DNA from: Parus major | Lineage: Eukaryota; Chordata; Aves; Passeriformes; Paridae | Length of the DNA: 64,000 bases | Assembly: GCF_001522545.3 (NCBI RefSeq) | Contig: NC_031776.1 | Location: forward strand, 24,585,995-24,649,994 | Direction of reading: 5' to 3' | Shown: piece by piece, positions 40,006-55,400 of the stretch | How positions within the stretch are numbered: position 1 is the stretch's first letter | Layout: the number at the start of each line of letters is the position of its first letter | Made by a program: the position numbers and the translations under genes | The notes under the pieces: model-generated | The model's input: only the letters and a program-made list of their open reading frames with translations | Told to the model about the DNA's origin: nothing | Databases searched by the model: none

Positions 40006-43000
40006 CACATTTGTCTTAGCAAGGCTCTTCCCTAATCCTTAAGGGCAGCGAAACAAGCTTGAGTTTGTAGATTCAATAAGTCTATCCCTTCATACAACAA
40101 AATGTGGTGTTCTGGAATAACAAAGTTCTTGTGGTGTCCTGATGGGCTTTAACTTAGAGAAACTCTATGAAGACTTTCCTTCTGTGTCCTACTAAGCTGA
40201 ACAGAGTCAGGTGAACTTCAGATAAATTATTTTTCCTGGACACAAGAAAAACTTTAATATGATGGTAACATCTCTAAATTTGTGTTTATGTGATAATGCA
40301 GAGCATTAAAGAGATGATTGTGTGGAATTTGTCACGTTTTTGAGGAAGAATAAAGGAAGGCTGATAATTTTCTTTTCATCTGTATTATTCTTATTTGTTT
40401 TCTTTCTTCTTGAAACAGAAAACAGTTCCAAACCAACAAGCTATATAGTTGCTTATTTTTAAGTCTTTAATTGTGTAGGTTTGTTCATTGGAAAGGCACA
40501 TGTAAAACATGGAAAGACTCAGGGATATGATTAAATAATGGAGTGGGAGGGAGGCATATAATTAATTTTTTAACCTCAGGATGTTTCAGATTTAGTAAAA
40601 AAGGAAAACTAACCTGTAAGAATGTTAATTCTAAAGCATATCTTCTGTTACACTTATTATGAATCCTGGGTTGAACAAACAATGCTTAGGTTGGACCATG
40701 TTGCTAGAGACTACATAAGACATGCCACTGGCTTCTGCTGCTGTTGAAATTGCTCCTTTCACCTACATGGTAATAAAGGGAATAATGAGGGAAAAGTATA
40801 GAAGCCCCTCCCAGCAGACCCATGAAGCTCCAGAATGACCTGACAACCAGTCCCTGTCACACACTCATCCCTGGAAGGTTAAGTGGATTTTGATGAAGCC
40901 ATCAGCTTCAACTGCAAAGAGCTTGAGCCAATGCCAAATGAGGTCAAAGGGATTTTTTTCCCCTCCATTAGCTTCAATGAGCTCTGAATAAAACCCAGTG
41001 GGCTCCAGTGTGCCTACTAATTGTTAAGGGAATTAGAATTCCAGTAAATCACTACAACTATGGTCACTTGAAACCAGAATGACAAAGGGAAATTACATGA
41101 TCCCCTGCATCTCTCTGTGTGAACCACTAAATTCATGTTAAAAACATGATAATGTAGCAGAATTTAGGAATACCACCTCAGGCAATGAAAACCAAGACCT
41201 ACTATACCAGGTTAATTCCTGTCCTCTTGAATTCTAGAGCAATAATGCCTCAAATTCAAATGACTATTTATGTACCCACATCAAACCCCCTAACGAGCCT
41301 CTCCTACTCTCAAAGGTAACCTTTCTTTTCATAAAAAGGTTTTGAAAAGTCACGTCTGTTGGTACAAAGCAGAGACTGATTCAAAGGCCATGTGATTTAT
41401 GAATAAAAAGTTTCAAGTGTGAAAGTTTTATAAAGATACATGTTTAGTGTATTATTACACATAATATATACTAGTATGTAACATATATATACTCAATAAA
41501 GTATTTTTTTAAATAAAGCTAGGCCAATTTGTTAATCAAACTCACACCAGAGTGACACACATGGTGTTGTCATTCGAATTTCATGCTGAACCATTCTTTA
41601 AACATTGGAGACCAATACGATGCTCTGCAGCCTTTTTTTAGCCATTACCTGGAGGATGTTTATAGCATTGTGTCATTGTCCTGGCTAATGCTTAAGCACG
41701 ATCAGAGTTGTGCTATTGCATTTCAGTGTCCTGCTTGCAGCAGTGTCTGCAGGACAGGCCCAGCTCTGTGTGACATTCACGGACTCACTCTGCAGCCGCT
41801 GTCTGAGCGCGGTGATGGCTGTGGGCTGCACACAGCAAATCAAACCAACCCTGGTTAAATGAACAGAAGCAAGCCCAAGCTTGTTTGCTATTCCAGCTGT
41901 AAACAGCAGTCCTAAGTGCAGTAGGGACCACACAGGGTAGCACATGCAGACAGCAAGGGACCCCTTTGGAATGGTGTTATATGACATTAGGCATGGCTCC
42001 CCTTCCTCTGGCAGGGCACGTTACTTTATCCCCATGCTGCAGAGATGGAAATGAGGCAGGAGAAAAGGTCACACAGAAATCCCTTTGGTTAAGAGGGAAC
42101 TGAGCAGCCTTCCAGAGTCCCTCAACACTGAGGAGCTTTGCTCCCATTACTCTTTTTTCTTGTTCTCATAGAACAAGTCATTTGAAACTCAACAAATGCA
42201 TGAAAATTGCCAGAATTGAGTCAGGGAAAAGGATGGGAAAACTAAAGGAGCAAATTAAGAATACAGGCAATTAGGAAAGTTGAATAGGACAAATACAATG
42301 AAAAGAGGACAAGCATGGACAGTTACAGCCTTCCATTTTTTAAAAGAGCTCAGATCTGTTAGGATGGTGTTTGAGTAAAGAAAAATGGAGTATTATGAGG
42401 ATTGGTAGAGTGGAAGCTAATTTAGGTATATGTCTGGAGCTTAGGTTGATTAGGTCATTCACAGCCTGAAGCTTTCTGGCCATAATAAAGCCTATTCCAA
42501 ACCATCCCTGCTGTGTCTCACTTCTGTTTATTTGACTAGTTCTGTTCAAGGTCCAGATTTGGCAGAGATTCTGTTTCCCCCAAAGTGCATTTCATTTTCA
42601 ACCATCTGCTGAAGACTCCAAGCCCCTTCTCTGAAATTTGAAAGATTTAATGACAATTAGCACGAAAATACTCTTTTTAATTTTATTAACAGATTGTAGA
42701 ATCAAGAAAATTCACAGGGGAAAAATGTATTAAATAGCATTGCCTTTCCCCATCACTAGACCTGCCTACCAAGTGCTATGTACAAGGCACATGTGGGTAG
42801 CTGCAAAGCACTTTGAATGCAGAGCTACAACATTAATCCTGTAAGAATAATCACAACAGCCAACTTGTGCTATCATATAGCTTTACTGACTCCAGTAAGA
42901 CCTTGTAGAGATGCACTAAGCCATATGCAAGTCATTCAACAGAATCATGTTATTTGGTTTCAAGTCCCCTACCTCTGGCCCAATCTGCCAGCTTCCTGCC

Positions 43001-46000
43001 TCCTCCCCAAGTACCACATGGAGTAAATGTGAGAGGAAAGCATGTTCTCACACTGCTAGTCTGAGAAGTTCTAGAGAATAAGATTTTAACCTGGAAAGCT
43101 TCATCCCTGCATGATACATGCACTATAGGGGACAACTTCTGTATTTTAAATATTTTTAATTTTTTAAAAATCAAAACCACTTAAGTTTCCTAAGAGATAC
43201 ATAAACTCATGACATTTCTATATGAATCAAAGGCTTTCATTTCTTGGAAAATGCATTTTTAAAAAATACTCACTGTCACTGCAGAGACTCTCAGCTTCAT
43301 AGTAATTCATGTCACTGGCAACCTTTAGAAACTTCACTTACACTGTTAATGTAGTAAAACAAGGCAGACATGTAATTACACCCTGAAAATAAAATCTTTT
43401 GGAGGCTTCAACAGCATCTCAAACATTAACTGAATTAGTTCCACCTGTCAAGTGGTCAGATGGGCATTCTTGAGACATACCTACTTGAGAGTATATGTCC
43501 AACTATTTATATTTCTTGCAAAGGAGAAATTATCTCCTTTGGCACACTATGAAGCCAAAATACTTAATTTTCTTTCCAGTTAGAAGAGACATCAGGTCTT
43601 TCACTCTGCAAGCTTGTACCCAACCCTGCCTTACAGTCTCAATGAAAAAGTACAGCCACAGTTCATGGCCAGGTGTATTTATGACTCAGATTGTCCTCCG
43701 TATGCCCAAGCCACTGATTCTGCACAGGACCATCCAGATCAGTGCAACTGGAGTCTGCTCTCAGAAACAACTTCTCCATAAAAATCATACAGACCCACAC
43801 TATTCAGCCAGAGCTGGAGCAAAAGCAGCTTTTTGGAAAACTTGGCATGCAAAAATGATCTAGAGTATTTTGGGAGTTCTATTTACTTTGCAGCCCTCTG
43901 AGTTATGTAATCTGAAAGCCTCACGTTTCAATGGGCTAAGGACACAAGTTAGAAGGTGAGTAGCCTGTGTTCAAACAAGATACATTTTCACTGCATTCTT
44001 ACTGCAAGTACAGCTTAGTATTTTTGGAAGCGCGGAGGGAGAAAGTTGGGTTTTGGAGCTAATGGGAAAGCAACAGCTAATAAGTCAAGGCACTGCAGCA
44101 TGAAAACATGACTGATGCAAAATTAGCTCCTGTATTTCCATGCCAACCAGAGTGTGCTTACTCATTCATAATCAAGTTTTTCACACCTTATGTAGTCAAA
44201 ATGGACTTCTGGCAACTTTTACTATCATAATACTTTGCTTAATAGCAGAGACCCTCCTAAGAAGAAGTGCCTTTTGATGACACAAACAGGGACTAGGTCT
44301 CCAAGTCCTGCTTTCACATTTTATATCATTATTCAACTCCTAGCAAACAGCTTTGGTTTTAATTTCTTCTATTAATCAAGTAGCATTGAATAGTTCAACA
44401 AATATCCCATAAAAATATAGGCCATTTGTACAAGACGTAAAGTTTTATAATTTTAGAACTTGTTTTATTTTGAAAACTAGTTCATTTCCAACCCTGCTAA
44501 CCATTCTTTCTTAATACATTCCACAACTTCTGTACATGCAATATCAGTCACATTAATTTTAAGCAGACTCAAATACTGTTACACTTCCATATCAACTTGG
44601 CATGTGAAATAAGGTGTAGCTGTATCTCTATAATTCAACAGACTGGGTATTGAAAGAGCTTCAATCAACAACTAAGATAGAAAAGTACTGCAGTACACTA
44701 GAAGTATCCAACCCTTGTTTGAACAAGCGTCAGTATATGTATCTGCATTCCCCTCTTGGGGGAAGAGACCTGAATTATGCATAATTAAATCCCATGGATA
44801 TTCTAGAAGGAATTTTCACTTGAATACCTTATTTTAAACAAATATCTTCATTGAATTTTTTTTTCTTACTTTCTCATTTTAAGACTTTACCTTGGAAGTC
44901 TGAATTATTATTTTCACCCAGCTGTGTGATAGACCTGCCATTTACATGTTTGACATAAGGGAATGTTTTTTCTCATTTCATCATCTGGCTCAAACAAACA
45001 GACTGGAATCCATTTTCAATTCACACCTAGAAAAACCTGGTATTCTAAAAGCAAAGTTTTATTTTTAAACATGACAAGAATGTGGGGGTTTTTTTGTGAA
45101 ACTTACCAGCCAGTATCATTTGCATTGTTCTTAAAGGTTGTCCAGGATTGGGCCATGTTTTACTAATTCTTATTATTTCTTATCTTTTATACTTGAAGGT
45201 GATTGTTTCTGTTCTAGATGATGTTGTCTTCACCCCTTTTTTTTTTGCAATAAACCACAGGTCCCTCCAACCTCTGGAACACAAAAGGTCTTTTACATCC
45301 TGTTATCCTGAAGCACTCTGCAGTCCAGCCACACCTCAGCTTGCTCTCTAATGAGATATGACATGCTCAGTCTTATCCAATAGCTCCTTTCCCTTTTTCC
45401 CAAAGGACCTGGGAACAGCTGGTTTCACAGTGGAAGCTTATGAGACAACACAAAGAATGGCCTACCACTGCTGCTTCTTGCTCATCCTTTTCCCCATCCT
45501 TGCAAAGCAGCAGTGGAAGCCCTTGCACCATGCACCACAGCAAAGTACCTTTGTTGCCCACCTGTGCTGCCACTGGGATGGAAAAAGCCCTGACATTGCC
45601 CCTTCCAAGACCTACAGTTGTGCTTTTACAACAAGACACTGCAGTGCAGAGGGAGTGCATGTCTCTCCATGACAACGTGCTCCGAGCCAGAGCTCATCTG
45701 CTGTATCTTTAAGTCCTCCTCTGTATCACGCCTTCATTTTTGCTAGACTTGCTGCTAAAAACTGAACATCACAAAACACTCAAAGTCAATTTGCCTTTAG
45801 ACCATTTTTTTATGATTTTGCAGGTGATTTCATCAATAGCAAAGGAAGGTCGTATTTGCCAAACTAGATGCATCAAATACTGTCACCGACGTTTTAGATC
45901 CAGACATTCCACTACAGGCTTTGCTTCATTACCAACTCCAAAAGACACAAACAAAAATCCCAGAGGATTCATTTATACTTGGGATTATTCACAACAGGCT

Positions 46001-46204
46001 ATTAATTGTGCATGGCATGGAAAGAAACTCTTAACTAATGGATCTTTACAGTCTTGCTCTCTATCTAGATCTATGGATTTCTGAGGATTGAAGGGACTGT
46101 TACTTTGTTTAACCTTCAGAATAACACAGGCCCTACAACTCTGCATAGCTATTCTTACAACAAACACAACACACTGTTGTTGTATAAAGTACTGGAAACC
46201 TGAT

Positions 46205-46320
46205 TTGAGGTTTGGGTTGGTTTTATTTTAGGTTTTGTTTTTTTGGGTTTTTTTAATTGATTGTTTGTCATTTTTTACTTGTCTGCTCGTTTTGTTTTTT
46301 TATTTTTTAAATGAGCATAG
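46205..46320 (+). repeat. T/G-rich low-complexity tract
   Basis: The stretch consists of T runs broken by G pairs and triplets (TTTGGGTTGG, TTTTTTTGGG) with little else. No open frame or element ends are visible. It may be a degraded poly(T) tail of an insertion, but no insertion body is recognisable. Confidence 0.6.
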
Positions 46321-46385
46321 GTGGATTTCTTTAAGAGAAGAGCACGTAACAACAAAAAAAAAATATATAAGGAAGAATTTGTAGT

Positions 46386-46462
46386 ATTTTTTTAAATGCA
46401 TTAGGAACTACTTTTTTTTTAATGTGCATGAGGAACTATTTTATTTTTTTTTAATGTGCAAT
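46386..46462 (+). repeat. Imperfect T-rich tandem repeat, about 3 copies
   Basis: A unit of roughly 25-28 bases, consisting of a T run, then AATGTGCATGAGGAACTA, occurs as a diverged first copy (AAATGCATTAGGAACTA), a full second copy and a partial third that stops at AATGTGCA. Confidence 0.75.
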
Positions 46463-49400
46463 CTTGTGCTTCCTTCCTGCACTGTGAATTACTGTAATCC
46501 AACCATTATTTTCATTTCTGCACATTTGCAGGGTCAGCACTGACTATATCCAGCTCCCCTAAAGGCAATTCTGAAAATGTTCCTTCCTGTACTTTTCCTG
46601 CATAAGAACCTTAACAAAGGTGTTATTTAAAGATCCCCCCAAGACTCTGAACAGCAGTGCTACATAAATGCACATAAGTAAAGCTTTGCTGATAAAATGG
46701 GAGGAAAAAAAAAAGCCGAAAAGGGGCTTATGTTCATAATTCAGCCCCTTAAATTAAAAAGAAAATACACATCTCTGTGAACCTCATTCCACCTCCTTCA
46801 TTCAATCCGTATCAGTCAAGATCTCTGAACACTGACACGCCTGTGTCACACTGCCGACTCTGGACTACTGCTCTTAAACAACCAGGAAAAGAGCACATAA
46901 AGAGATGGATTAAGTTAAGTATTTTCAATATTAAAATTAAGCTATTATATTTGGCGGCTATTTTATGGAGGGAGAAAATACAGACAAAAAACCATTGTGG
47001 TGCTGCTGAAAGCAGCTGAAACCATCGGTGAGCCACGTCAATTCTCCCCTAGCAAAGCCAGCAAGGTCTACTCCTAAATATCTTGCAGGTCTGGAAGGAG
47101 GAGGTCTGGAACCAAGCCTGGAGAGTGCTGCTATCTGCCAGCATCAGTAGAAAGGCAAGTAAAGAGTGAAACGGCGAGAAAAGAACTTGAGTTGAAGGAT
47201 GTGTTTTTTAAAAGATGAATGACCTGAGACCTGGGACACTCTGCTCTAACACCACACCAGGATAGAATTTTTTCAGAGTATTATCAAATAATTAACCCAA
47301 AGAACCCACTGGTTCTCTGCAAGCCTCACAGACCAGACAACAAGCAATAAAAGAATGATTTGGGCAGAGGAACAGCTGTCAACAAAACAACCTGCTTCCT
47401 TCAGAAACTCTTCATGAAGCCCAGAAAAATTATCAAAAAACTGCAGAGGTGGAGACCAGAGTCAGCACTCAGCACTACATGTATCAGAATGAACTTTAGA
47501 AAATTTTATGATCAAAAAAAAGGTCAGATAACTGTACAACTGCAACAATATCTAGATTATTGCCCCCGCTTCCAAAGTCATAAAAAGATAAAAGGAAACA
47601 CCCAACACATTTAAAAAAAACCAAACAAAAACAACAAACAAAACCCCCACATTTTCTCCATGTGTGAAATGAATAAATCATCTGCATCTCTGAAGTAGTA
47701 TTTTTCCTTCAACTCCTCATCTCACTATTCTGAGGAATATGACTCATAAAGTAAATTTAATAAGCAAATTAGGAAGATACAGCATCTGACTATTTTGAGA
47801 ACAAAAGACTTTAAAAATGAAAAGAAAAAAAAAATGCCCACTAACAGAAACAAGAAACACACACATTTTAGAATTTTTAAGACAACTGAAAAGTCTGGTT
47901 TTCCCTTTGAGCCAATATCATCAAGATGCAAACACCTATTCACCTAACAAAGCAAAAGCTACAAACACATCCAAGAAATACTCTAGGTCATTTTTCTTTC
48001 CTATTTCTTTCTTTTTTGCCTGTATCCAATAGAGACATGATGCTCCTTCACACAGAAATAGCAAGATGTAGCAGAAGGTATATTTTTTTTTTTCATTTTA
48101 GTGCCTTTCACAGAGAAGAGAAAGTACTTAAAAAAAATAAATTAAAAAAAAGCATAGCCCAGGAACTCATTAATAATTAGACATATCCTCTTAACTTTGT
48201 ATCTGCCAAAACGCAAGTCCTCATCATAATTTTTTTTTCACATACCTAACTTCTGGACTTTTGAACTCAAACACTCACAAATGCAACCATCCACTTTCTC
48301 TTAGCACAAAATCAATCATCTGTCACTCCCAGCAAATTGCACATAGCCCCAAGAGTTATACAAGCCCTGTAAAATGCCTATAGAACCCACATGTTTCTAC
48401 CTCCAATTTTAAATGAAAATAGCTTAAAGGGGTAGAAGGATATCATGGCACCTATTTCCACCACTGCCCTCCCCCACCAAGAATCCTTCAGTTTTCAATT
48501 TTTAACTGCTCTGCTATCTCAGTGGCTGGGTTTTGAAGACAAGTGCCATGCAGAGTCTTAAACAAGGAATACTGCAAAAACTGTTCCTGGTGAAAACAAA
48601 CCAAAACTAGTACAATGGTCAAGATGTTATGAAGGCTGAATTAAAACAGAAGATATGCCCCATCCTAGAAGATTCTTCCCTGTAGAGCTACAGTCAAAAT
48701 TCTGTACATTACTACTAGCAATAAACTCTTGGGGTAATTTTATAGCAATGTCTTTTCTTTCAGCCAATATAGTTCAACACAGCTTAGCACAGGGAAGAAA
48801 GTAACTGGTTTTACTGTATCAGTTTATATCTTAATGTTGCACATTGAATTTAAGGATTTTTTTTTTTTTGTTAATGCTACCAAATAGGAAGCGATAACAA
48901 TCCCAAAAGAACATTCAGAAGCAACAACTGACTGCATGCTTGGCCAAAATGCCTCTGGGTTTGTTTCATTTGAAGGGTTTCTCTTCCTTTTTTGATAGGA
49001 ATAAGCATTCTGGGTGCTTGAATGAAAAGAAAGATAAAGTTTTCAAAAGGTACTTTGCAGTAAGAGGTTACCGATATACAACCTAAGCAGAGGGAACAGC
49101 AGTACCAAGTCTTTTGCCAAATGATCACACAGTATTGTAACAGAAATATTATCTAGAGGTTGGTGTATGTGTGAAGCACTAAAAAACAGCACAAAGCAAA
49201 AGAAAAAAGCCTACATTGATAGTGCAGGACCCTGTTCCCAGGACAGAAAAAGAAACAGAAGAAATACAAACATCGTTCTTCTGTCACAAGCACGAAGCCA
49301 CAACAGCAAGAAGGTTGCAGCATATCATATATACTCCACTCCCTTCTTGCTAAACGAGATGAAGGCAGAACTCCTCCATATTCAAAATTAGTCAAAAACC

Positions 49401-52400
49401 AGAAAATAGGCAACAGTACAGATAAAGATTTATGGATGTTGTAGTGAACACGATTTGGAGACAAAGGGCAATACTGTAAGAGCTGAAGATTACAGAACAC
49501 CATAAGCACCTCTCCAGAAGTTTATCACCATTACCAAGAGGTAGCCTCTCAGACATGATGAGGCATTATCAACTTGTGTCCTTTATTCTCAGCAACGCGT
49601 CCACTTGGATGTGCTCAACTTGATGCTTGCAAATTCACAGATGGGAGAGAATGAAATCTATGATTGCAGAGTATAAACACTTAAAAAATCGACTTGCTGA
49701 AACGTTTCATAAGTATCACCTTCCCCTTTCGTAAGATCTTACTTTGATTGTTATTACACTACTTTCCCTAGATGTTTAGGACTTAAAAACACTGACTGGA
49801 GGCCCTCTAAGTGCTAGGCAGAGCAATTAGCTCTTAGGGGAAGAGGCAGGAGAGTTTTAAGATCCTCTATCTTCCTGGAGGACAGGCATATGGTTGGCTT
49901 GTGTATTAAAAACAAATATCAGCTCAGTAAAGAAGAGCTTTCCCTCCTGCAGAAATCAGTTTTTTTCTTAGAATAAGCCTAAACTGAAGGCAAATAAGAC
50001 CCATTTTCATGTGCTTTGTATCAGTGGCTCAAAACCAGGCATATTATTGCTACTTCATTGTGATTACCAATTCAAGCAGGGATGATGCATAGTACACAGT
50101 AAAACACAGCACAGTCCTGCCTACACAGAGTACATCATACTTACAGTATGATAGGAAAAACTGGTAATAATTGTAGAGATGTCAGGCCCAGTTTTTATAT
50201 TTACATTTGGGTAGGCTCAGGGAAAGCAACGCCTCAGGGAATGTGAACAAAATGCAGATCATTCAGGTTCAACCCAAGAGTGTTTCAAGCAATGCTGGAA
50301 ATAGAAGCTCTACAGCTGCTACTATTAGGAAACCAAGAAGGTGTTGAAGTGCCAATGAATATCGCTCTTGAGGGGAAAATACACTTCTTTTTCCACCTGT
50401 GAAACTTTTTCAGTTCCTTGAGGCTGAGTGCTGTGCCCTGAAGGACACAACTCGTGTGCAAGGACAAGCTCAGGAGATGAACTCTAAGGAGAAGCCGTGC
50501 ATTAGTAACCAGTGCTGGCCACTGCACTCGGTCACTCAGCAAACACATCCTGCTACCTTCCAGCTTACCGGGACTTCCAGTGAGCTCCCACTGCAAGCAT
50601 TACTGCCTACAACTGGGCCCATGTATCCTGCCCATATCTTTCTGATTGACTCCTATAAGAGAAGCCTCAAAAGGTGTGAATTTGCCCTTCATTTCCCTAA
50701 AACTAAGCCTGGGAAAATCTACATCCTTGCTTACGCTTTCTTTCATTTGAAGGTCAGTTTATCGCTTTGGGAATATTTAATTTTAAACTGAAATATGATA
50801 GAAAAAATTCCTGTGCAGTGAATGTGAGGGGGTGAGGGAGGAGAAAAAACACTCTTAGAATATATGAAAGAGCATTTTTCTTGGGCTTTGCTACCTCCTC
50901 TCATTACTATTTTCTACCCACTTTTAGTAACAGAGGTGTTCCAAAAGGCAGTTACCCCAGTTAATATTTTTTCTGAAACACTTTATTCTCCAAATCACAT
51001 GACTGGGTGATAATCTCATCAGAAGCAGAATTTTTACTGTGGTCTGATATTGAAGAGACCACATTTATGTCCGAAAATTCTTCTACGGTGCTGTGCACCA
51101 TATCTCTTTTTCTTTAATAGCTCTTCTTTCAGGAAAGAGCAAGACCTATTGGTCTCAAAATATCTGTGGAGAAAATTGTGGTATGCTTTTTGTTTGGTCA
51201 CTGCTTTAATTTATTCTGGCATTGAATAGGAGAACTGAAAACCCAGTTTCCTCACTGAAAAAACTTCACTGAAGCAACAGATAGAACAGTTTATCTCCAT
51301 CAAACTCACCTATACACCCAAATCATTTTGTCTGTCATAATGAAGGCTGCCTTTGCTGATTTACCTCTGCACACCAGGTATTACCTATATCTATAAAAAA
51401 GCTGCTTCTCAACAGTATTTAAAGTTACTGCTGCACATGCAGGAACTTGTTCCCTCTCTAACTTATGCTAGGTTAAAATGTATTTGCTACCACAGATATT
51501 TCTGCTAAAAATAACACGGGTCTCAATTATTTTAAAGCTTATTTTAGCTTAAGACAAAACTGAGCACAGAGTTAAGGAGACAAAAAAAAAAAAAAGGAAA
51601 ACAGAAGGCAGTTGATTTAGATTTGTACACTGGGATAATTACATTATTTCATATCTCTTTAAAAAGAGTATCGCTGCACAAACCAAAACCCCTCTTCAGG
51701 CCTGAGCAGGAATTAGATGCACTACATCACTGTCAAGACAGCAGTGAATATTTTCACAGTGAACACTGAGTGGCGAAGTGGAGCTTCCCACAGATAATGA
51801 GAGCAATCGGAGCACTCGGGGACTGCGGGCAGGCAGTGAGTTCACTGCAGAGCACTTCCAGGCAATTCGCTGCTAGAGAGTAAGTCAACTCAGAAACATG
51901 TTTAGAGCTATTAAAGGTGCAATAATCAACAGCTACTGCATTTTTTTTAAATAAACAAAAAGGACCAATGTCCCAGAAGGGCCAGGATAAATGTTTGTGA
52001 AATGCTGGCTGAACGCTCCAGGATCTGAAGTCCTTCATGACACAGCCCCAGGATCCTTGGCTACAGAGGTGCTCCAAGTCACTCCTCTCAGCAGATAAAA
52101 ATCAAAGCTTGGCCAATGAAGTCTGTAGGGTGAATGATACAAAGGATCATTATCTTCAGGAATTCTTGTACAGGATCACTCATTTTCACTCATGTTGGCA
52201 AACATGAAATGAATACAGCAGAGAATAGAAAAGAAAGGCAGTCTCAACCCTCACCTTTGCCCAGATCTTGCAGCTGTCTCAAGAAGCAGCAAGACAGTTT
52301 CTAACAGAGAGTGCTTTGTGGAAGGGTTAAAGGTTACATAAATTCACCTGCTATGTGCTGAGAGAGGCTTCCCATCAAGATGAGCAAGCACAGGGTTTTT

Positions 52401-55400
52401 GAGAAGGGTGGCCTCCCTGTATGTGCCAGTCAGCAAAGGGTTTCCCCAGCTCAGAGTGTGTAAAGGTACCTTCTATTCTCACCTCAACATTCACCACTGA
52501 ACAGCCTCTGAAGCCATCACCACTTCTCTGAAAAAATCAGAAGTAACATCATATTATACTAGCTTTTGCTTGTGCACGTCAAGATCAGGAAAATCCAAGT
52601 TTTAAGGACTTAGTCCTGAAAACACTTTAGTGTCTTCACTACCCTGGAGATCTTTTCATCCAGCTTTTGGGCAAAGGAACTGCAGAGATGTCTTAATTAA
52701 CTCCTCAGGGGCTTCCCAGGGTGAAGATGGGATACAGACTACTGTCAGCTCTGAATTTTCCCTCTTTTCAGTCTCCTGTGTACAAATCATTAAGTTATGA
52801 ATTGGTTTAAAGGCACAGTTTGGATAAAAGAAAGAAGAGTATTATTAGTTATCATAATTGATTACATTAGCTTTAAAGATAGCTTTGGCTACAAGAAATT
52901 TAATTTTGTTTTTACATCACTTTTCTTTTCTACTTAATTGCTGCAGAAGACATTTTCATCCAAACAGCTGAAAGCATATGTTCTTTAAAATCACAGTAGG
53001 AACAACAACAAAAAGATTACATTTTTATTTCTCTGCCAAGATCTACCTGACCTGGATGAAGATCTTAAAATGAATATTCTAAAATATGCATGTCTGTAGG
53101 GAGGAAAGATGAACACATTCAGTCTGAGGTAAAGTACCAGCTGCTGAAATCTAAAAATCAAATTTATCATAGATGCACTAAAGTTCTGTTAATCCTCCAA
53201 AAGCCATGAAGGTTTTAGGAGGGTTTTAGTGAAAGGAAATTGAAGCACTCCTGCCTCCAGACAAATTAGGACAGAAAATCTTCTCCTATGCCCAGTTGGT
53301 CTTAGATTATTAGATTCAAAATGGTATCTCAACTTCTACTGTCACTCACTACCAAGGTCTCCAGAAGGTGGTGATTCAAAACACTTTATAATTTTTGCAA
53401 GTATTATAAGCACACCTGAAAGTCAAAAGATTTTATATTTTCATATGAGTCAAAATCTCTTCCAAATTTACATGCATGATACTGATTTACAGTAATCTTT
53501 TAAGTGAGGACTAATAAATATGTGTGACATTCATCAACAGAAACATGGCTGCACTTTCTTCCAGACTGCAATTCACCGCTGCAGTGACAAATATGACTTG
53601 AGGCTTTTAATTTCTTCTGTTTACATTAAGTTATGCAAAGGTAAACAAATTAGACATCTGCAGCTTCTAGTCTTAGCTCACACTGTAGATAGAAGACATT
53701 CTGTCATGGTATTGTACAAGACTTGTATTATCTTGTATTTCCAGTTTCAACCAGGGCCTTGAATCATCCAAGCTGAATGAAGCTAGAAATAGCAAGAATA
53801 TACAGTAAAGTAAATATTTAATTCTTCTGAATGTGTTTTTTATCTCATTTTAAATGATAATGCTGTTCCTCCTAATAATAATGTGAATCCCATGCAAAAT
53901 ATCAATATATTTCCACATCTCCTTCAAAGACAAGCTGTGTTGCTGGGAACCCAGCCTGGCATATTTTTATTCTCATGCCAATTACTTCAGCCAAAAGACT
54001 TACTCGACATATTTAGGAAGGATTTATTTTTATTTAATGTTCAGCAAGCAAATAAGGACAAGTCTTGAACAATGAATGAGATAGTAGAGGATACTGTGAA
54101 AACGTTATCAATTTCTGCACAATGTTTCAAGCCAATAGTACTGAATTTATCACTTTTTTTCCTATTTTTCTACAAAATTTCCTTAAGGTATAATACTAGT
54201 AAATGGGAGTTAAGATCACCTTTCTACATTCCTAGAACTGTCTGGAAATTTTCTGTCATGATTTCCTGCTTACCAAAGCCAGTTTCTACAGACTCATAAT
54301 GTTCCATGGAGTATGTTTTCTCTGATTGAAAACCAAAGTGAAAACTGACTGCGTTCTCTAAACTCACCAATTCTTTTGTGCACATTTCCTTATTCAGCAG
54401 ACTAAACTCAAAACTTGGAGACCCAAACTGGTCCTTGCTTTCTACCCAGTCTGCACTTAGGTTACTTTGGTATAAATTAAGAAAGTAAGAACTAAAGGAT
54501 GTGACCTTTAGTTTGTAATTACAGAATTTGAGATTAAATCAAGAGCCCTTTTATTTTCACATAAGCTTGCTAGTTTTTCCACCTAAACATCCTTCTTGTT
54601 AAACACAGCAGAAGTACCTGGTCAGATTCTTCAGCTGGCATTTTCCAAAATTGCCCCTGGGGTTTTGTGTGACTGAGCCTAAACATTCCCTTCTCTATTG
54701 AGATGCTGACACTGTCCATCAGACCTTTATGGCTCTCTGAGAGATACAGATCATCCTAAAGAACATATTCTCAACACATTAGAGGTAGAAAACATTCAGT
54801 GTAAGTATTAGGTATGTCTCAGTCAAGTAAGGGTCTAGTTGGGAAAAGGAGAGAAGATGCCCAGGTAACTAAATATTCCTTAAACTACAATAGCCAACAC
54901 CAGGCAAATAAGATTAACTTGACTCCACCTCAAATACTTCTTGGGTGTGAATATATTCATTATATAGACACAACTGCACAAAGTACATGGGAACAAAGCA
55001 ATTGCTACACTTTTTCATTCTTGAATTTATCACCAAAAGCCTTTTTTTACCCACGAGATGTATGAATACAACTTCAGCTCACACTATTGAACACCTATCT
55101 CACAGGTCTGTAATTTGAATACTAGCAAACTATCTGCAGCAAAGATACATATTTAGAAGCAGCTACCATTCACTTGCATCTCTGTAATGCAAGCCCTCAA
55201 AATCTTTTCTCCAGTCTTCATAAGTGGAATTAAATTCAGCTTTTATTACAGCTATTCTGTAAAACAAAAGCTTTTCCATAATAGTAGGAAAAAAATGAAA
55301 GCACCTGAACCTGTATGAATGAATAGAATGTACCTGCATTCTATTTTATGTGGCTGTGTTGTTCATGTATAACATGCTGATGTACAAATTCTACAGACGA

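Noticed and set aside
45358..45712. Open frames on both strands near 45.5 kb
   Set aside because: Frames of about 100 codons on opposite strands with no domain or plausible splice sites; I considered an old repeat or processed copy but could not name one.
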